Below, piece by piece: positions 1-7,792 of a stretch of DNA of 54,969 bases (positions are counted from its first letter, which is position 1; each line of letters opens with the position of its first letter). The stretch is from Peribacillus faecalis (GTDB lineage: Bacteria; Bacillota; Bacilli; Bacillales; DSM-1321): the NCBI RefSeq assembly GCF_014712675.1, contig NZ_JACXSI010000026.1, forward strand, positions 1 to 54,969, given 5' to 3'. A model generated the notes under the pieces. It saw only the letters and a list, made by a program, of their open reading frames with translations, had not been told where the DNA came from and ran no database searches. A program made the translations under genes and the position numbers.

Positions 1-130
1 AAGTGTTTGATAAAGCTCATAAAATAAAAAGTTTTGTTTCGGTCAATGCCGAAACGTTTTATTAGAATTAACGTTGACGTTTTTGTTTTGTTTAGTTTTC
101 AAAGATCAATCCGTTGTTTCAAACAGAAGC
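1..130 (-). promoter_or_regulatory. rRNA operon leader (16S just outside window)
   Basis: Read on the minus strand, this stretch looks like the transcribed leader upstream of 16S rRNA in Bacillus. It has a boxA-like TGATCTTTGA at 99-108 running into GAAAACTAAACAAAAC, then an AT-rich segment. A 7-bp hairpin (GTTTCGG/CCGAAAC, 36-55) follows. The 16S gene should begin just left of base 1, so it is inferred rather than seen. BoxA-type leaders bind Nus factors for antitermination. Short translatable stretches here have no ribosome sites and are not genes. Confidence 0.8.
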
Positions 131-136
131 TTTTTC

Positions 137-165
137 ATAATAACACCAGCTCGTTTGTTTGTCAA
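137..165 (-). promoter_or_regulatory. rRNA operon promoter P2
   Basis: On the minus strand there is a perfect -35 TTGACA (160-165), a 17-base spacer and a -10 TATTAT (137-142). This is the promoter nearer the rRNA leader. Together with P1 about 80 bases upstream it forms the tandem SigA pair typical of Bacillus rrn operons. Transcription would start near base 130 and run leftward. Confidence 0.85.
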
Positions 166-217
166 CAACTTTTTATTTATTTTTTCATCGCCACTTCATC
201 AGCGAGACGACTTTATT

Positions 218-246
218 AATATAACATCCGCTTCTTTAATAGTCAA
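218..246 (-). promoter_or_regulatory. rRNA operon promoter P1
   Basis: On the minus strand: -35 TTGACT (241-246), a spacer of exactly 17 bases and -10 TATATT (218-223). The sequence upstream of it (247-300) is rich in A and T runs, as expected for an UP-type contact region. It is paired with P2 and drives the leftward rRNA operon. Confidence 0.8.
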
Positions 247-519
247 TAACTTTTTTGAAATAATTTTCAAAGCTGTTATTTAGCTAACCATTAATTTATC
301 TTATTGTTTCAGCGACAAGTAATAATTTAGCACGAATACAACTTTTGCGCAATAGTTTTTTTAAAAAAACTTTACGAAGCCATAAAACCTTCTGCTTACT
401 AATACAATGTAACGATGGTCGCTCCCAAGGTTATTCTTATTTTTAAAACGGGTAATAAGTAAGTACATCGCAAACTTCTATGTTTCAGCAATAAATTGTA
501 CTCCAAGGAGGACGATTAA
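247..519. other. AT-rich intergenic region between divergent rrn and mgtC
   Basis: No gene is visible. The left part probably serves as the upstream region of the rrn P1 promoter. The right part must carry the mgtC promoter, but I could not identify a convincing -35/-10 pair. A clear ribosome site for mgtC (AAGGAGG) lies at 505-511. I saw no riboswitch-like structure. Confidence 0.5.
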
Positions 520-1239
520 ATGAATATACTCGAGGAACTGCTTCACTTTAATTGGCAAGCCCATTTTGATATCTTTTTAAAACTATGCCTCACCGGTTTT
601 TTAGGATTAGTTATCGGGATTGAACGAGAGATAAAACGAAAACCTGTAGGTCTTAAGACAAGCACCGTCATAGCGATTGTCAGTTGCATGCTGACAGTTA
701 TCTCTATAGAAGCTCCATACATAACACCTGACAGTGAAACAGTTAATATTACAATGGATCCTCTACGTCTGGCTGCACAAATTATATCAGGAATCGGTTT
801 TTTAGGGGCAGGTGTTATATTACGCCGTGAAAATGATACGATCACCGGATTAACAACCGCAGCGATGATATGGGGAGCTGCAGGCATTGGCGTGGCTGTC
901 GGAGCAGGGTTCTACTTCGAAGCGATTGCCGGTGTGGTACTCATACTTATCAGTGTTGAACTCATTCCGCCACTTATGAATTTCATCGGACCAAAACAGC
1001 TAAGACAAAAGGAAATTATGCTTCAACTAATTGTATCGGATAAAAATAACATTAGTATCATAACCAAAAAAATAAAAGAACAAGATATAGATATCCAAAA
1101 TATCCGTATTAAAAGCTCCGGAAATTCACTAATTGTCCAACTAATCATAGCTGTGCACTATCAACGCCTTACTGTTGATGTATATACAGCTGTTTCTAAA
1201 ATCCAAGGTATCGAGGCTGTAGAAATTGAAAATCTCTAA
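520..1239 (+). CDS. mgtC: MgtC/SapB family membrane protein
   Basis: The 239-residue protein has an N-terminal membrane domain of about four helices (residues 15-150) with the MgtC-type signature GLVIGIERE near residue 30 and a Gly-rich AAQIISGIGFLGAG stretch near 87-100. A cytoplasmic C-terminal domain of about 80 residues looks like an ACT-type fold. The family is tied to Mg2+ limitation and membrane-potential control; direct Mg2+ transport is doubtful in other bacteria. Start ATG follows AAGGAGG by eight bases. It is a single gene between the rRNA promoters and a tRNA. Regulation cannot be read from the sequence. Confidence 0.85.
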   Translation: MNILEELLHFNWQAHFDIFLKLCLTGFLGLVIGIEREIKRKPVGLKTSTVIAIVSCMLTVISIEAPYITPDSETVNITMDPLRLAAQIISGIGFLGAGVILRRENDTITGLTTAAMIWGAAGIGVAVGAGFYFEAIAGVVLILISVELIPPLMNFIGPKQLRQKEIMLQLIVSDKNNISIITKKIKEQDIDIQNIRIKSSGNSLIVQLIIAVHYQRLTVDVYTAVSKIQGIEAVEIENL

Positions 1240-1276
1240 TAAACCATACCGAGCAGCAAAATCCGCTAAAATCAAA

Positions 1277-1306
1277 TTGACACGCTCCCGGCTGTCAGTG
1301 TAAAGT
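1277..1306 (+). promoter_or_regulatory. Probable tRNA-Ala promoter
   Basis: A perfect -35 TTGACA (1277-1282) is followed after 18 bases by TAAAGT (1301-1306). It ends 29 bases before the tRNA, which fits a short 5' leader. Confidence 0.55.
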
Positions 1307-1335
1307 ATTAATAGTTAGAATTATCTACATTTTGA

Positions 1336-1408
<73 letters not shown>

Positions 1409-1413
1409 TCTTC

Positions 1414-1437
1414 AAAACCTTGCGATGCAAGGTTTTT
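1414..1437 (+). terminator. Intrinsic terminator of tRNA-Ala
   Basis: A six-base-pair GC-rich stem (CCTTGC/GCAAGG) with a GAT loop is followed by a T run. It begins six bases after the tRNA. Confidence 0.85.
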
Positions 1438-1557
1438 TCACTATGCCGACTATTCCAGTTGCTCTTCCTGTGTAACAATTTCTGTGTATATTGTGAATAC
1501 CTAATCCTCATTCAAATACAAAAGGACTGAATTTTCAGTATAAAAGGGTGGTTGTTT

Positions 1558-2349
1558 ATGCAAATCTATTCATTAAGCGGGCCTAGCGGTTCCGGAAAAA
1601 GCTCAAGCGCACTTGCATTTGCCCATCAATATAAAATACCCGCAATAATCGATGATGGCTTATTAATCATTAATGGCCAAAAAACCGCAGGAACATCCGC
1701 AAAATTCGAGAAAAATGCCTTAACTGCCGTAAAGCGCGCAACTTTTTTCGATCCAATCCACATAAAAGATATACAAAAAGCGCTAAGCTTATATGTAGTT
1801 GATAAGATTTTAATTATCGGAACATCCGATCGAATGACGACATTAATTGCAGAGCGCCTGCAACTAGGACCAATAACCCGCTACATTCATATAGAAGATA
1901 TTCGGACTTCAAGCGAAATAAAAATAGCCCAGTATATCCGGAAAACAGAAGGAAAACATATTATTCCTGTCCCATTCAAACAAGTCGAACAAAATTTTTT
2001 CAGAAGATTGATTCAAAAAGGTATGGACATCTTCTCTCCTAAGAAAGAAAGAATTGGCGAAACGACGATTGTGCTCCCCGATTTTCAAAAAGGAACAATC
2101 CACATCGAGAGAAAAGTATTTCATGACATTATTGAACATATTTGTCGAAATAATAAATACGTCGTCCGTTGCAATAACCTTTATGTCCAACTGGCAGGCA
2201 TACAATCTATTAATATTACAATTGAAATAATTAACCCTGTCTCTTTTAATATTCCCGAAGAGATAACACAGCTTCAAGAAGATATTTATGAAAGCTTTTT
2301 GCAGTATCTAAACATTGAATTTACCCGTATCCATATATGCATAAAATAA
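1558..2349 (+). CDS. P-loop ATP/GTP-binding protein of unknown function
   Basis: The 263-residue protein is not recognised as a named gene. It opens with a clear Walker A loop, GPSGSGKSS (about residues 7-15), followed by a short nucleotide-kinase-like region with IIDDGLLI. The last 80 residues (from GTIHIERKVFHDII) faintly resemble Asp23/Gls24 alkaline-shock domains, a weak impression only. ATG at 1558 is preferred to TTG at 1552 because GGGTGG ends six bases before it. It is a single gene between the tRNA terminator and a convergent crotonase gene. A role in nucleotide-dependent regulation or in kinase chemistry would both fit; neither is shown. Confidence 0.7.
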   Translation: MQIYSLSGPSGSGKSSSALAFAHQYKIPAIIDDGLLIINGQKTAGTSAKFEKNALTAVKRATFFDPIHIKDIQKALSLYVVDKILIIGTSDRMTTLIAERLQLGPITRYIHIEDIRTSSEIKIAQYIRKTEGKHIIPVPFKQVEQNFFRRLIQKGMDIFSPKKERIGETTIVLPDFQKGTIHIERKVFHDIIEHICRNNKYVVRCNNLYVQLAGIQSINITIEIINPVSFNIPEEITQLQEDIYESFLQYLNIEFTRIHICIK

Positions 2350-2354
2350 TCAAC

Positions 2355-2399
2355 AAAAAATGAGGGAAGCTTTATATATATAGCCTCCCTCATTTTTTA
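2355..2399. terminator. Bidirectional terminator
   Basis: The stem GAGGGAAGCT/AGCCTCCCTC is flanked by an A run on the left and a T run on the right. It serves the convergent P-loop gene (+) and crotonase gene (-). Confidence 0.85.
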
Positions 2400-3197
2400 T
2401 TTAATTGGTCGTCTCACAAATCGCGGTATTCTCTTCTCAACAAATGCCGCCACACCTTCCGGGAAATCTTGATGGTCAACAAACGGTGTTGATCCATTCC
2501 ACAATACAGGAGCGCTATCGACACATTCTTGTACAGACTGTTTAATTGCCAACAATGATGCCGGGGATTGCGATGCTACCAGATTCCCCATTCTAATCGC
2601 ATAGCGATCCAAGTCTTTTTCCTTTACTAAGTAGTTCAGCATACCCAGGCGGTGAGCTTCCTCAGCTTTTAAGATACGGCCTGTATAAACTAGATCTTTC
2701 GTTAAGCTCGGACCGATTAAGTTTACCAACCTCTGAGCAAATTGATTGTTCAGTGTAATTCCCAGCTTGCCGACCGGAATCCCTAAACGTGCTTTTTCTG
2801 AACCGATACGAATATCGCAGGCTAAAGCCAATTCCAGACCGGCACCCATAGCAGGACCATTAATGACGCCAATTGTAGGAATAGGCAATTTTTCAAAAGT
2901 AGAAATCGCTTTTTCCATTGAGATAAACGCATTTTCAGCTTCTTCAAGAGACATTTTATGAAATTCCTTTATGTCTGACCCTGCTGTGAATTGTTCGCCG
3001 GCTCCTCGAAGCAATAATACTCTATTTTTCGGATTATCAAGAACACGCGCACCAATTTCTGACAATTGATTCCACATGCTTGCCGTTAATGCATTTCGTA
3101 ATTGCGGCCGATGAATCGTAATAATCGCAAGACCGGCCGTCTCTTGAAAAATAATCTTCGCTTGCTCAGCTTCCATTCGTTTAATTTTAACCTGCAT
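2397..3197 (-). CDS. Enoyl-CoA hydratase/isomerase family protein
   Basis: The 266-residue protein has the crotonase fold. The oxyanion-hole segment AGSDIKEF lies near residue 73 and GPAMGAGLELALACD near 115-129. The first catalytic glutamate (in LELA) is present. The position that is a second glutamate in true hydratases reads IPVGKLG here, so the enzyme may be an isomerase, hydrolase or dehydratase-like member rather than a beta-oxidation hydratase. The ATG is preceded by GGGGAGG. It is not in an operon with fatty-acid genes: ndh lies downstream after its own gap, so the substrate is unknown. Confidence 0.8.
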   Translation of the reverse strand: MQVKIKRMEAEQAKIIFQETAGLAIITIHRPQLRNALTASMWNQLSEIGARVLDNPKNRVLLLRGAGEQFTAGSDIKEFHKMSLEEAENAFISMEKAISTFEKLPIPTIGVINGPAMGAGLELALACDIRIGSEKARLGIPVGKLGITLNNQFAQRLVNLIGPSLTKDLVYTGRILKAEEAHRLGMLNYLVKEKDLDRYAIRMGNLVASQSPASLLAIKQSVQECVDSAPVLWNGSTPFVDHQDFPEGVAAFVEKRIPRFVRRPIK

Positions 3198-3297
3198 CTC
3201 TACTGTTCCTCCCCAAGTTTGTTCGACATTTATACCTAAATCTTATGAACTATTATATCGTATGACTTCCACTCTCACTATAAAAAGCGCTCAATTC

Positions 3298-3338
3298 AAA
3301 AAAAAGGCTTTCCCATATAATTATGAGAAAGCTTTTTC
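3298..3338 (-). terminator. Terminator of yjlC-ndh
   Basis: On the minus strand, a stem AAAGCTTTC/GAAAGCCTTT with an AT-rich loop is followed by a long T run. It begins two bases after the ndh stop codon. Confidence 0.8.
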
Positions 3339-3340
3339 GA

Positions 3341-4534
3341 TTAATGCTTGCTTGAACCAGCCACTAAGCTGAACAAACCTTTAATATGAGACAAGTAGCG
3401 AACGTTGCTTGCTTCTTTCATTAGGATGGCCGGAAGACCTTTTAGAGGCAAGTTACTTTCGCCGACAATCGCAACTCCATCTTTACGTCCAAGGCTCGCT
3501 AATGTACCTGAGTTGATCGGGCTAAATTCTTCGAATGTTTTCCCTTCAAGGTATGCGTATAAGTTATACCCTGCTGTTTCACCCATCTGCCATGCAATTT
3601 GAGCTGTTGGAGGGTAAGGACGACCATCTTCTGCGAAATAAACTGCACTGTCGCCAACAACGAATACATCTTCATGAGATGTTGATTGCAAATGACCGTT
3701 AACAGTAGCACGTCCACGGTTCACTTCTAAACCTGATTCGCCTACAAGCGGATTACCTTGAACACCGCCAGTCCATACGAATGTATTGGCAACAATTTGT
3801 TGACCGTCTTTTAGGTCAATTTTATTGCCTTCTACGTTTGTTACAGGAAGACCTGTTAAGAATTTCACTCCGCGAGCTTCTAAGCTTTCAGTTGCACGTT
3901 CAATTAATGGTTCAGGAAGAACCGGCAAGATTTTCGGGCCTGCTTCAACAAGCATGACTTTCAATTCTTTCGGATCAACACCGTATTGTTTGCAAACTTT
4001 CGGGAATGTATCGACGATTTCGCCAACTAATTCAACGCCCGTTAAGCCGCCGCCGCCAATTAAGATTGTAGCGTCTGCTTCATTTTTTGTTTTTGCGTAT
4101 TCACTGATGCGCTGTTCGATATGCTTACAAATTTTGTTTGCATCGTTAGCTGATTTCAGAACCATACTGTGTTCTTCAAGACCTGGAATTCCGAAGAACG
4201 CTGTTTGGCTTCCTAAAGCAACAACTAACGCATCGTATGTTAAGACTGTTCCGTTCTCAAGTTTCACATCTTTTTTATCTACGTTAAAAGATTTAACCTT
4301 AGTGATCTGAAGGTCAATATCTTTACCTTTTAATAATTTACTTAATGGCATTGCCACGTTTTCTTCAGCAACATTACCCGCTGCAAGTCTGTGCAATTCA
4401 GTAATTGTTTGATGAGTAGGATATTGGTTTACAACCGTTACCTTCGCTTGATCTTTATTTAAATATTTTCTAATAGTTGTAGCAGCCAGCAATCCGCCAT
4501 AGCCTGCACCTAAAATGACAATATGTTTTGACAT
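3341..4534 (-). CDS. ndh: Type II NADH dehydrogenase (Ndh)
   Basis: The 397-residue flavoprotein carries the FAD-binding loop GAGYGGLLAA at residues 8-17. A second dinucleotide loop, IGGGGLTGVELVGE (near 160), binds NADH, and a VFVVGDSA segment lies near 295. The protein passes electrons from NADH to menaquinone at the membrane surface without pumping protons. The partner upstream is yjlC, as in B. subtilis, where the pair is reported to be under the redox repressor Rex. No full Rex palindrome is visible here. A GGGGG ribosome site precedes the ATG. A paralogue, yutJ, lies at 40747. Confidence 0.93.
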   Translation of the reverse strand: MSKHIVILGAGYGGLLAATTIRKYLNKDQAKVTVVNQYPTHQTITELHRLAAGNVAEENVAMPLSKLLKGKDIDLQITKVKSFNVDKKDVKLENGTVLTYDALVVALGSQTAFFGIPGLEEHSMVLKSANDANKICKHIEQRISEYAKTKNEADATILIGGGGLTGVELVGEIVDTFPKVCKQYGVDPKELKVMLVEAGPKILPVLPEPLIERATESLEARGVKFLTGLPVTNVEGNKIDLKDGQQIVANTFVWTGGVQGNPLVGESGLEVNRGRATVNGHLQSTSHEDVFVVGDSAVYFAEDGRPYPPTAQIAWQMGETAGYNLYAYLEGKTFEEFSPINSGTLASLGRKDGVAIVGESNLPLKGLPAILMKEASNVRYLSHIKGLFSLVAGSSKH

Positions 4535-4574
4535 AATTTAAGTCCCCCGTCTTTACTCATTGATCAAGAATGAT

Positions 4575-5018
4575 TTATTTTCTAGAGTCGTTTTCTCCAG
4601 CAACTTCAAGATATGCATTTACGAATCGGAAAAGCTTTTGAGCTTGCGGATCCTTCAGCATTCTCAATAGACCAAACAGACCAATCACTTCAGTACTCTC
4701 TTCTGCACGGTCTTTCGCTTCAATTGCATTCGCTGCGATAACCTTCACTTCATCTACGATCGGCTCAACAATTTCCTTGATGGCGCCTTTTGTATCGTTT
4801 ATAAGAACTTTGTCATTCGCTACTGTCTGAGCGACATTATACGCTTGCGTCATGGCACCCACCATTTCAGCCAGCTTCGGCAGTTGATCCACTAAAGCCG
4901 AAAGGGACTCTTGTACTTCCGGTTTTAAAAGTTGATCAAGAAGATCGTCGCGTTGTTTAATAGCAGACTCTTCAGCTGCTGTTTGTTCAGACTTTGTTTG
5001 TGTGATAATTTCTGACAT
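4575..5018 (-). CDS. yjlC: DUF1641 protein YjlC
   Basis: The 147-residue acidic helical protein has the DUF1641 pattern, with VIGLFGLLRMLKDPQAQK near the C-terminus. The family occurs as the partner of Ndh or formate dehydrogenase-like genes; its biochemical role is unknown. ATG at 5016-5018 follows AAAGGAG by about nine bases, so the upstream in-frame extension to 5072 is not used. It is separated from ndh by 56 bases with no terminator, consistent with co-transcription. Confidence 0.85.
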   Translation of the reverse strand: MSEIITQTKSEQTAAEESAIKQRDDLLDQLLKPEVQESLSALVDQLPKLAEMVGAMTQAYNVAQTVANDKVLINDTKGAIKEIVEPIVDEVKVIAANAIEAKDRAEESTEVIGLFGLLRMLKDPQAQKLFRFVNAYLEVAGENDSRK

Positions 5019-5858
5019 ATCGCATTCTCCTTTACTATAAGCCATTTTGCTTACTTTTCGGGAATAACACATAAACCATTCCCATTTCCCTCATAAATTC
5101 TTATAAATATTTTTAGGAAGATTCAAATAAATAAACATATATTTTGCATCCCTATCTCCCTAAAACTGAAAACAAAGAACAAATTACTTAACTACTATTT
5201 CATTACAGCACCGTTTATGTGCCATAGCTCCATAAAAATGACAGTCATCTTAGCATGTGTTTGAAAGCATAATAAAGACCGGTAACCACAATAATGATAC
5301 ACATCTAACATCTGATTTTATGGCAGCAGTTAACGCTGTGTGCATAGCAAATGTTCTTTCTTAAGGGTCTCTCTATAAAGCAATTGTAGTTAGAGAGAAA
5401 TATAAATAATAATATTTTTCTTCATTGAAAAACATTAATACCTAACTGAACACCAATCGGACCCCATTAAGCAAGCTCCAGATTACACTCTACATTATTT
5501 TATACCCCACTGGCATTGCTCTGAAAACATCCAGTCCAAAATCATTGTGCTGTTTTTAACATATAAATCTACTCATAAAAAACTACTTTGCAAAACATTT
5601 CACAAATTACAGAAGTAAAATAACAATCTGAAAACAATTATAATACATCCTCAATAAAGTGGCAATTATGTGAAACGCTTTTTAATCTATTCTCCACTTT
5701 CTATTGAAGTCAAAGGTCAATTTACGTTATCTTGTAATCATCAGCACTTTCAAATCAAACAAAGAATTTTTTTTTCGTAATTTCAGAAAACTAACTCGTT
5801 TTTTACAAAACTTGTCTATAATAAAGAAAAAGTGCGTTTAAGAGAGGAGAATTATTTA
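5019..5858. other. 840-bp non-coding gap
   Basis: I see no convincing gene on either strand, only short frames without ribosome sites. It must contain the yjlC promoter on the left. On the right a good -10, TATAAT at 5817-5822, probably serves the AI-2E family gene. A TTTCACAAA half-site at 5598-5606 resembles half of a Rex operator but has no partner arm. The sequence is AT-rich, with no strong hairpins or repeats that I could recognise. Confidence 0.5.
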
Positions 5859-6962
5859 GTGAACGGTAAATTAAAATATTGGACAATACAATTGCTGATT
5901 ATATTAGCAATTATATACATAGCTACCAAAGTTTCCTTTCTGTTTGAGCCGGTCGGAGTCTTTTTCTCCACTATATTTGCTCCGCTACTGATCTCCGGAT
6001 TTTTATTTTTCATTTTTAATCCGGTTGTTAAATTCATGCAAAGAAAACTGAAGCTATCTCGTATTCTTTCGATTGTCGTCTTTTTTGTGGCGATGATTTC
6101 ATTAATCAGTATAGCAATCGGAAGTATCATACCGATGATTTCAAAGCAAATCTCATTGTTAATTAATGATATCCCTTTTTATGCGAAACAAGTGGAAAAA
6201 CTCATTACAGACATCTCCCGTTCAGAAGAACTAAAACTTATTCTAGCAAATGATTATGTATCGCTTGATGATATACAGGATAAGCTCGTCGAATTTCTGA
6301 ACGGCTTACCTAATAAACTGACAAACGGTATCGTTGGCATATTCGGTTTCCTGACCAATGCAGTCATTACGATTGTCACGGTTCCGATTTTGTTGTTTTA
6401 CATGTTTAAGGATGGCCATAAATTTCCGATTGCTATTTCAAAATTCATTCCGAAACAATACCGCAATGAAGCTTTAGAAATTATAGAGGATGTAGGAGAG
6501 ACGCTATCTAATTACATTAGCGGTCAGGTTACTGTTGCCAGCATTGTCGGTCTTCTTTCGCTAATCGGGTATTGGATCATTGACCTTCCGTACGCATTAT
6601 TATTGGCATTGGTAGTTGCTGTAACAAATATCATTCCTTATGTGGGTCCCATTCTTGGAGCAGCTCCGGCGTTTATTATCGCCTTGTTCGATTCACCATT
6701 GCAAGCATTGCTTGTAGTCGTTGTCGCAACCATCGCCCAACAAGCTGAAGGCAATTTCTTATCGCCTCTCATCCTTGGCAAAACACTCGATATCCATCCT
6801 GCAACTGTTATCATACTATTGCTTGCTGCAGGAAATATCGCAGGCATTGTCGGAATGGTTCTTGCCGTTCCAACCTATGCCGTTACTAAAACAATCGCTC
6901 TTAGCATCGCTCGCTTTTTAAGAATTCGAAAAGAAGCATCGCCGCCTGACCCGACAGGTTAA
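5859..6962 (+). CDS. AI-2E family transporter (PerM-like membrane protein)
   Basis: The 367-residue membrane protein has about eight hydrophobic segments. It carries the family pattern of a long central soluble loop (about residues 95-170) followed by a C-terminal block with TNIIPYVGPILGAAPA near residue 260. Members include the AI-2 exporter TqsA and Na+/H+ antiporter-like proteins; the substrate here is unknown. GTG at 5859 is chosen because GAGGAG lies nine bases upstream. An upstream in-frame GTG at 5832 would sit almost on the expected transcription start of the TATAAT at 5817-5822. A terminator follows. Confidence 0.8.
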   Translation: MNGKLKYWTIQLLIILAIIYIATKVSFLFEPVGVFFSTIFAPLLISGFLFFIFNPVVKFMQRKLKLSRILSIVVFFVAMISLISIAIGSIIPMISKQISLLINDIPFYAKQVEKLITDISRSEELKLILANDYVSLDDIQDKLVEFLNGLPNKLTNGIVGIFGFLTNAVITIVTVPILLFYMFKDGHKFPIAISKFIPKQYRNEALEIIEDVGETLSNYISGQVTVASIVGLLSLIGYWIIDLPYALLLALVVAVTNIIPYVGPILGAAPAFIIALFDSPLQALLVVVVATIAQQAEGNFLSPLILGKTLDIHPATVIILLLAAGNIAGIVGMVLAVPTYAVTKTIALSIARFLRIRKEASPPDPTG

Positions 6963-6983
6963 CACAATTATTTCTAAATCGAA

Positions 6984-7022
6984 TAAATGCCTGCCTTTTC
7001 ATGAAAAAGGCGGGCATTTTTT
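6984..7022 (+). terminator. Intrinsic terminator
   Basis: The stem AATGCCTGCC/GGCGGGCATT is followed by a T run, 22 bases after the AI-2E family gene. Confidence 0.88.
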
Positions 7023-7110
7023 ATAGGCTTCAATGTTGATAATCAAAAAAAAATTCGTTACCCTTAGAAAAAACGCGCTAGACTACCAAAAAATAAAGGA
7101 CGTGTACGTA

Positions 7111-7638
7111 ATGAAAGAAATTTTTAAAATTAGAGATGCAATAATAGAAGATTTGCCGGAGATTGTTCAAATTTATAATTCTACCATTCCATCAAGAATG
7201 GTTACAGCTGACTTACAAGAGGTGACAGTCGAAAGCCGGATGAATTGGTTTCAGGAGCATTCTCCTAATTGTCGTCCTTTATGGGTAATATTGAATGACG
7301 GTAATATTTGCGCTTGGCTTAGCTTTCAATCGTTCTACGGAAGACCTGCCTATAACGGGACTGCTGAAGTAAGTATTTATATACATGAACAGTTTCGAAA
7401 TAAAGGACTCGGTAAGTACATGCTAGAACAGGCAATTGAGTTCTGCCCCAAAATTGGCATTACCAATCTTCTCGGCTTTATATTTGCCCATAATCATTCC
7501 AGCATAAAACTGTTCGAACGTCACGGCTTTGATCAATGGGGCCATTTACCGAAAGTCGCTGTTTTGGATGGAATAGAACGGGATTTAATGATTTTTGGGA
7601 AACGAATCCACGCGGAAGAAACAACTTCAGCGAAATAA
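7111..7638 (+). CDS. GNAT family N-acetyltransferase (phosphinothricin-acetyltransferase type)
   Basis: The 175-residue protein begins MKEIFKIRDA. The acetyl-CoA loop FRNKGLGKYML lies near residues 97-107, and a late NHSSIKLFERHGFDQWG block (about 132-148) is typical of the phosphinothricin/methionine-sulfoximine acetyltransferase branch. It transfers acetyl from acetyl-CoA to an amine; the natural substrate is not evident. ATG at 7111 is chosen because the family's conserved core begins there, although the ribosome site (AAAGGA) is weak. An upstream extension to 7033 looks non-coding. Confidence 0.8.
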   Translation: MKEIFKIRDAIIEDLPEIVQIYNSTIPSRMVTADLQEVTVESRMNWFQEHSPNCRPLWVILNDGNICAWLSFQSFYGRPAYNGTAEVSIYIHEQFRNKGLGKYMLEQAIEFCPKIGITNLLGFIFAHNHSSIKLFERHGFDQWGHLPKVAVLDGIERDLMIFGKRIHAEETTSAK

Positions 7639-7792
7639 ACAGCCTTTTGCTTGATTAATATGTCCAAAAGTATAAAACTGAGTATGGAGCAATTTTCAAA
7701 AGTACAACATATCATCTTAGAGAGGAAGAAACGTTCAGCTTTTTTGTTTTCTTCTTCATACAAAATATAATGTATAAAGGACTATTGAACTA

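Noticed and set aside
34-283. Two short Phe/Ser-rich reading frames at the left edge
   Set aside because: They lie across the rRNA promoters and leader read from the other strand, and have no ribosome sites.
5278-5291. GACCGGTAACC as another family B start
   Set aside because: Only about ten bases match and the flanking GAAAAA and CTTTTTCAT parts are absent.
5598-5606. Rex operator for yjlC-ndh
   Set aside because: Only one half-site (TTTCACAAA) is present, nearly 600 bases from yjlC, with no second arm.
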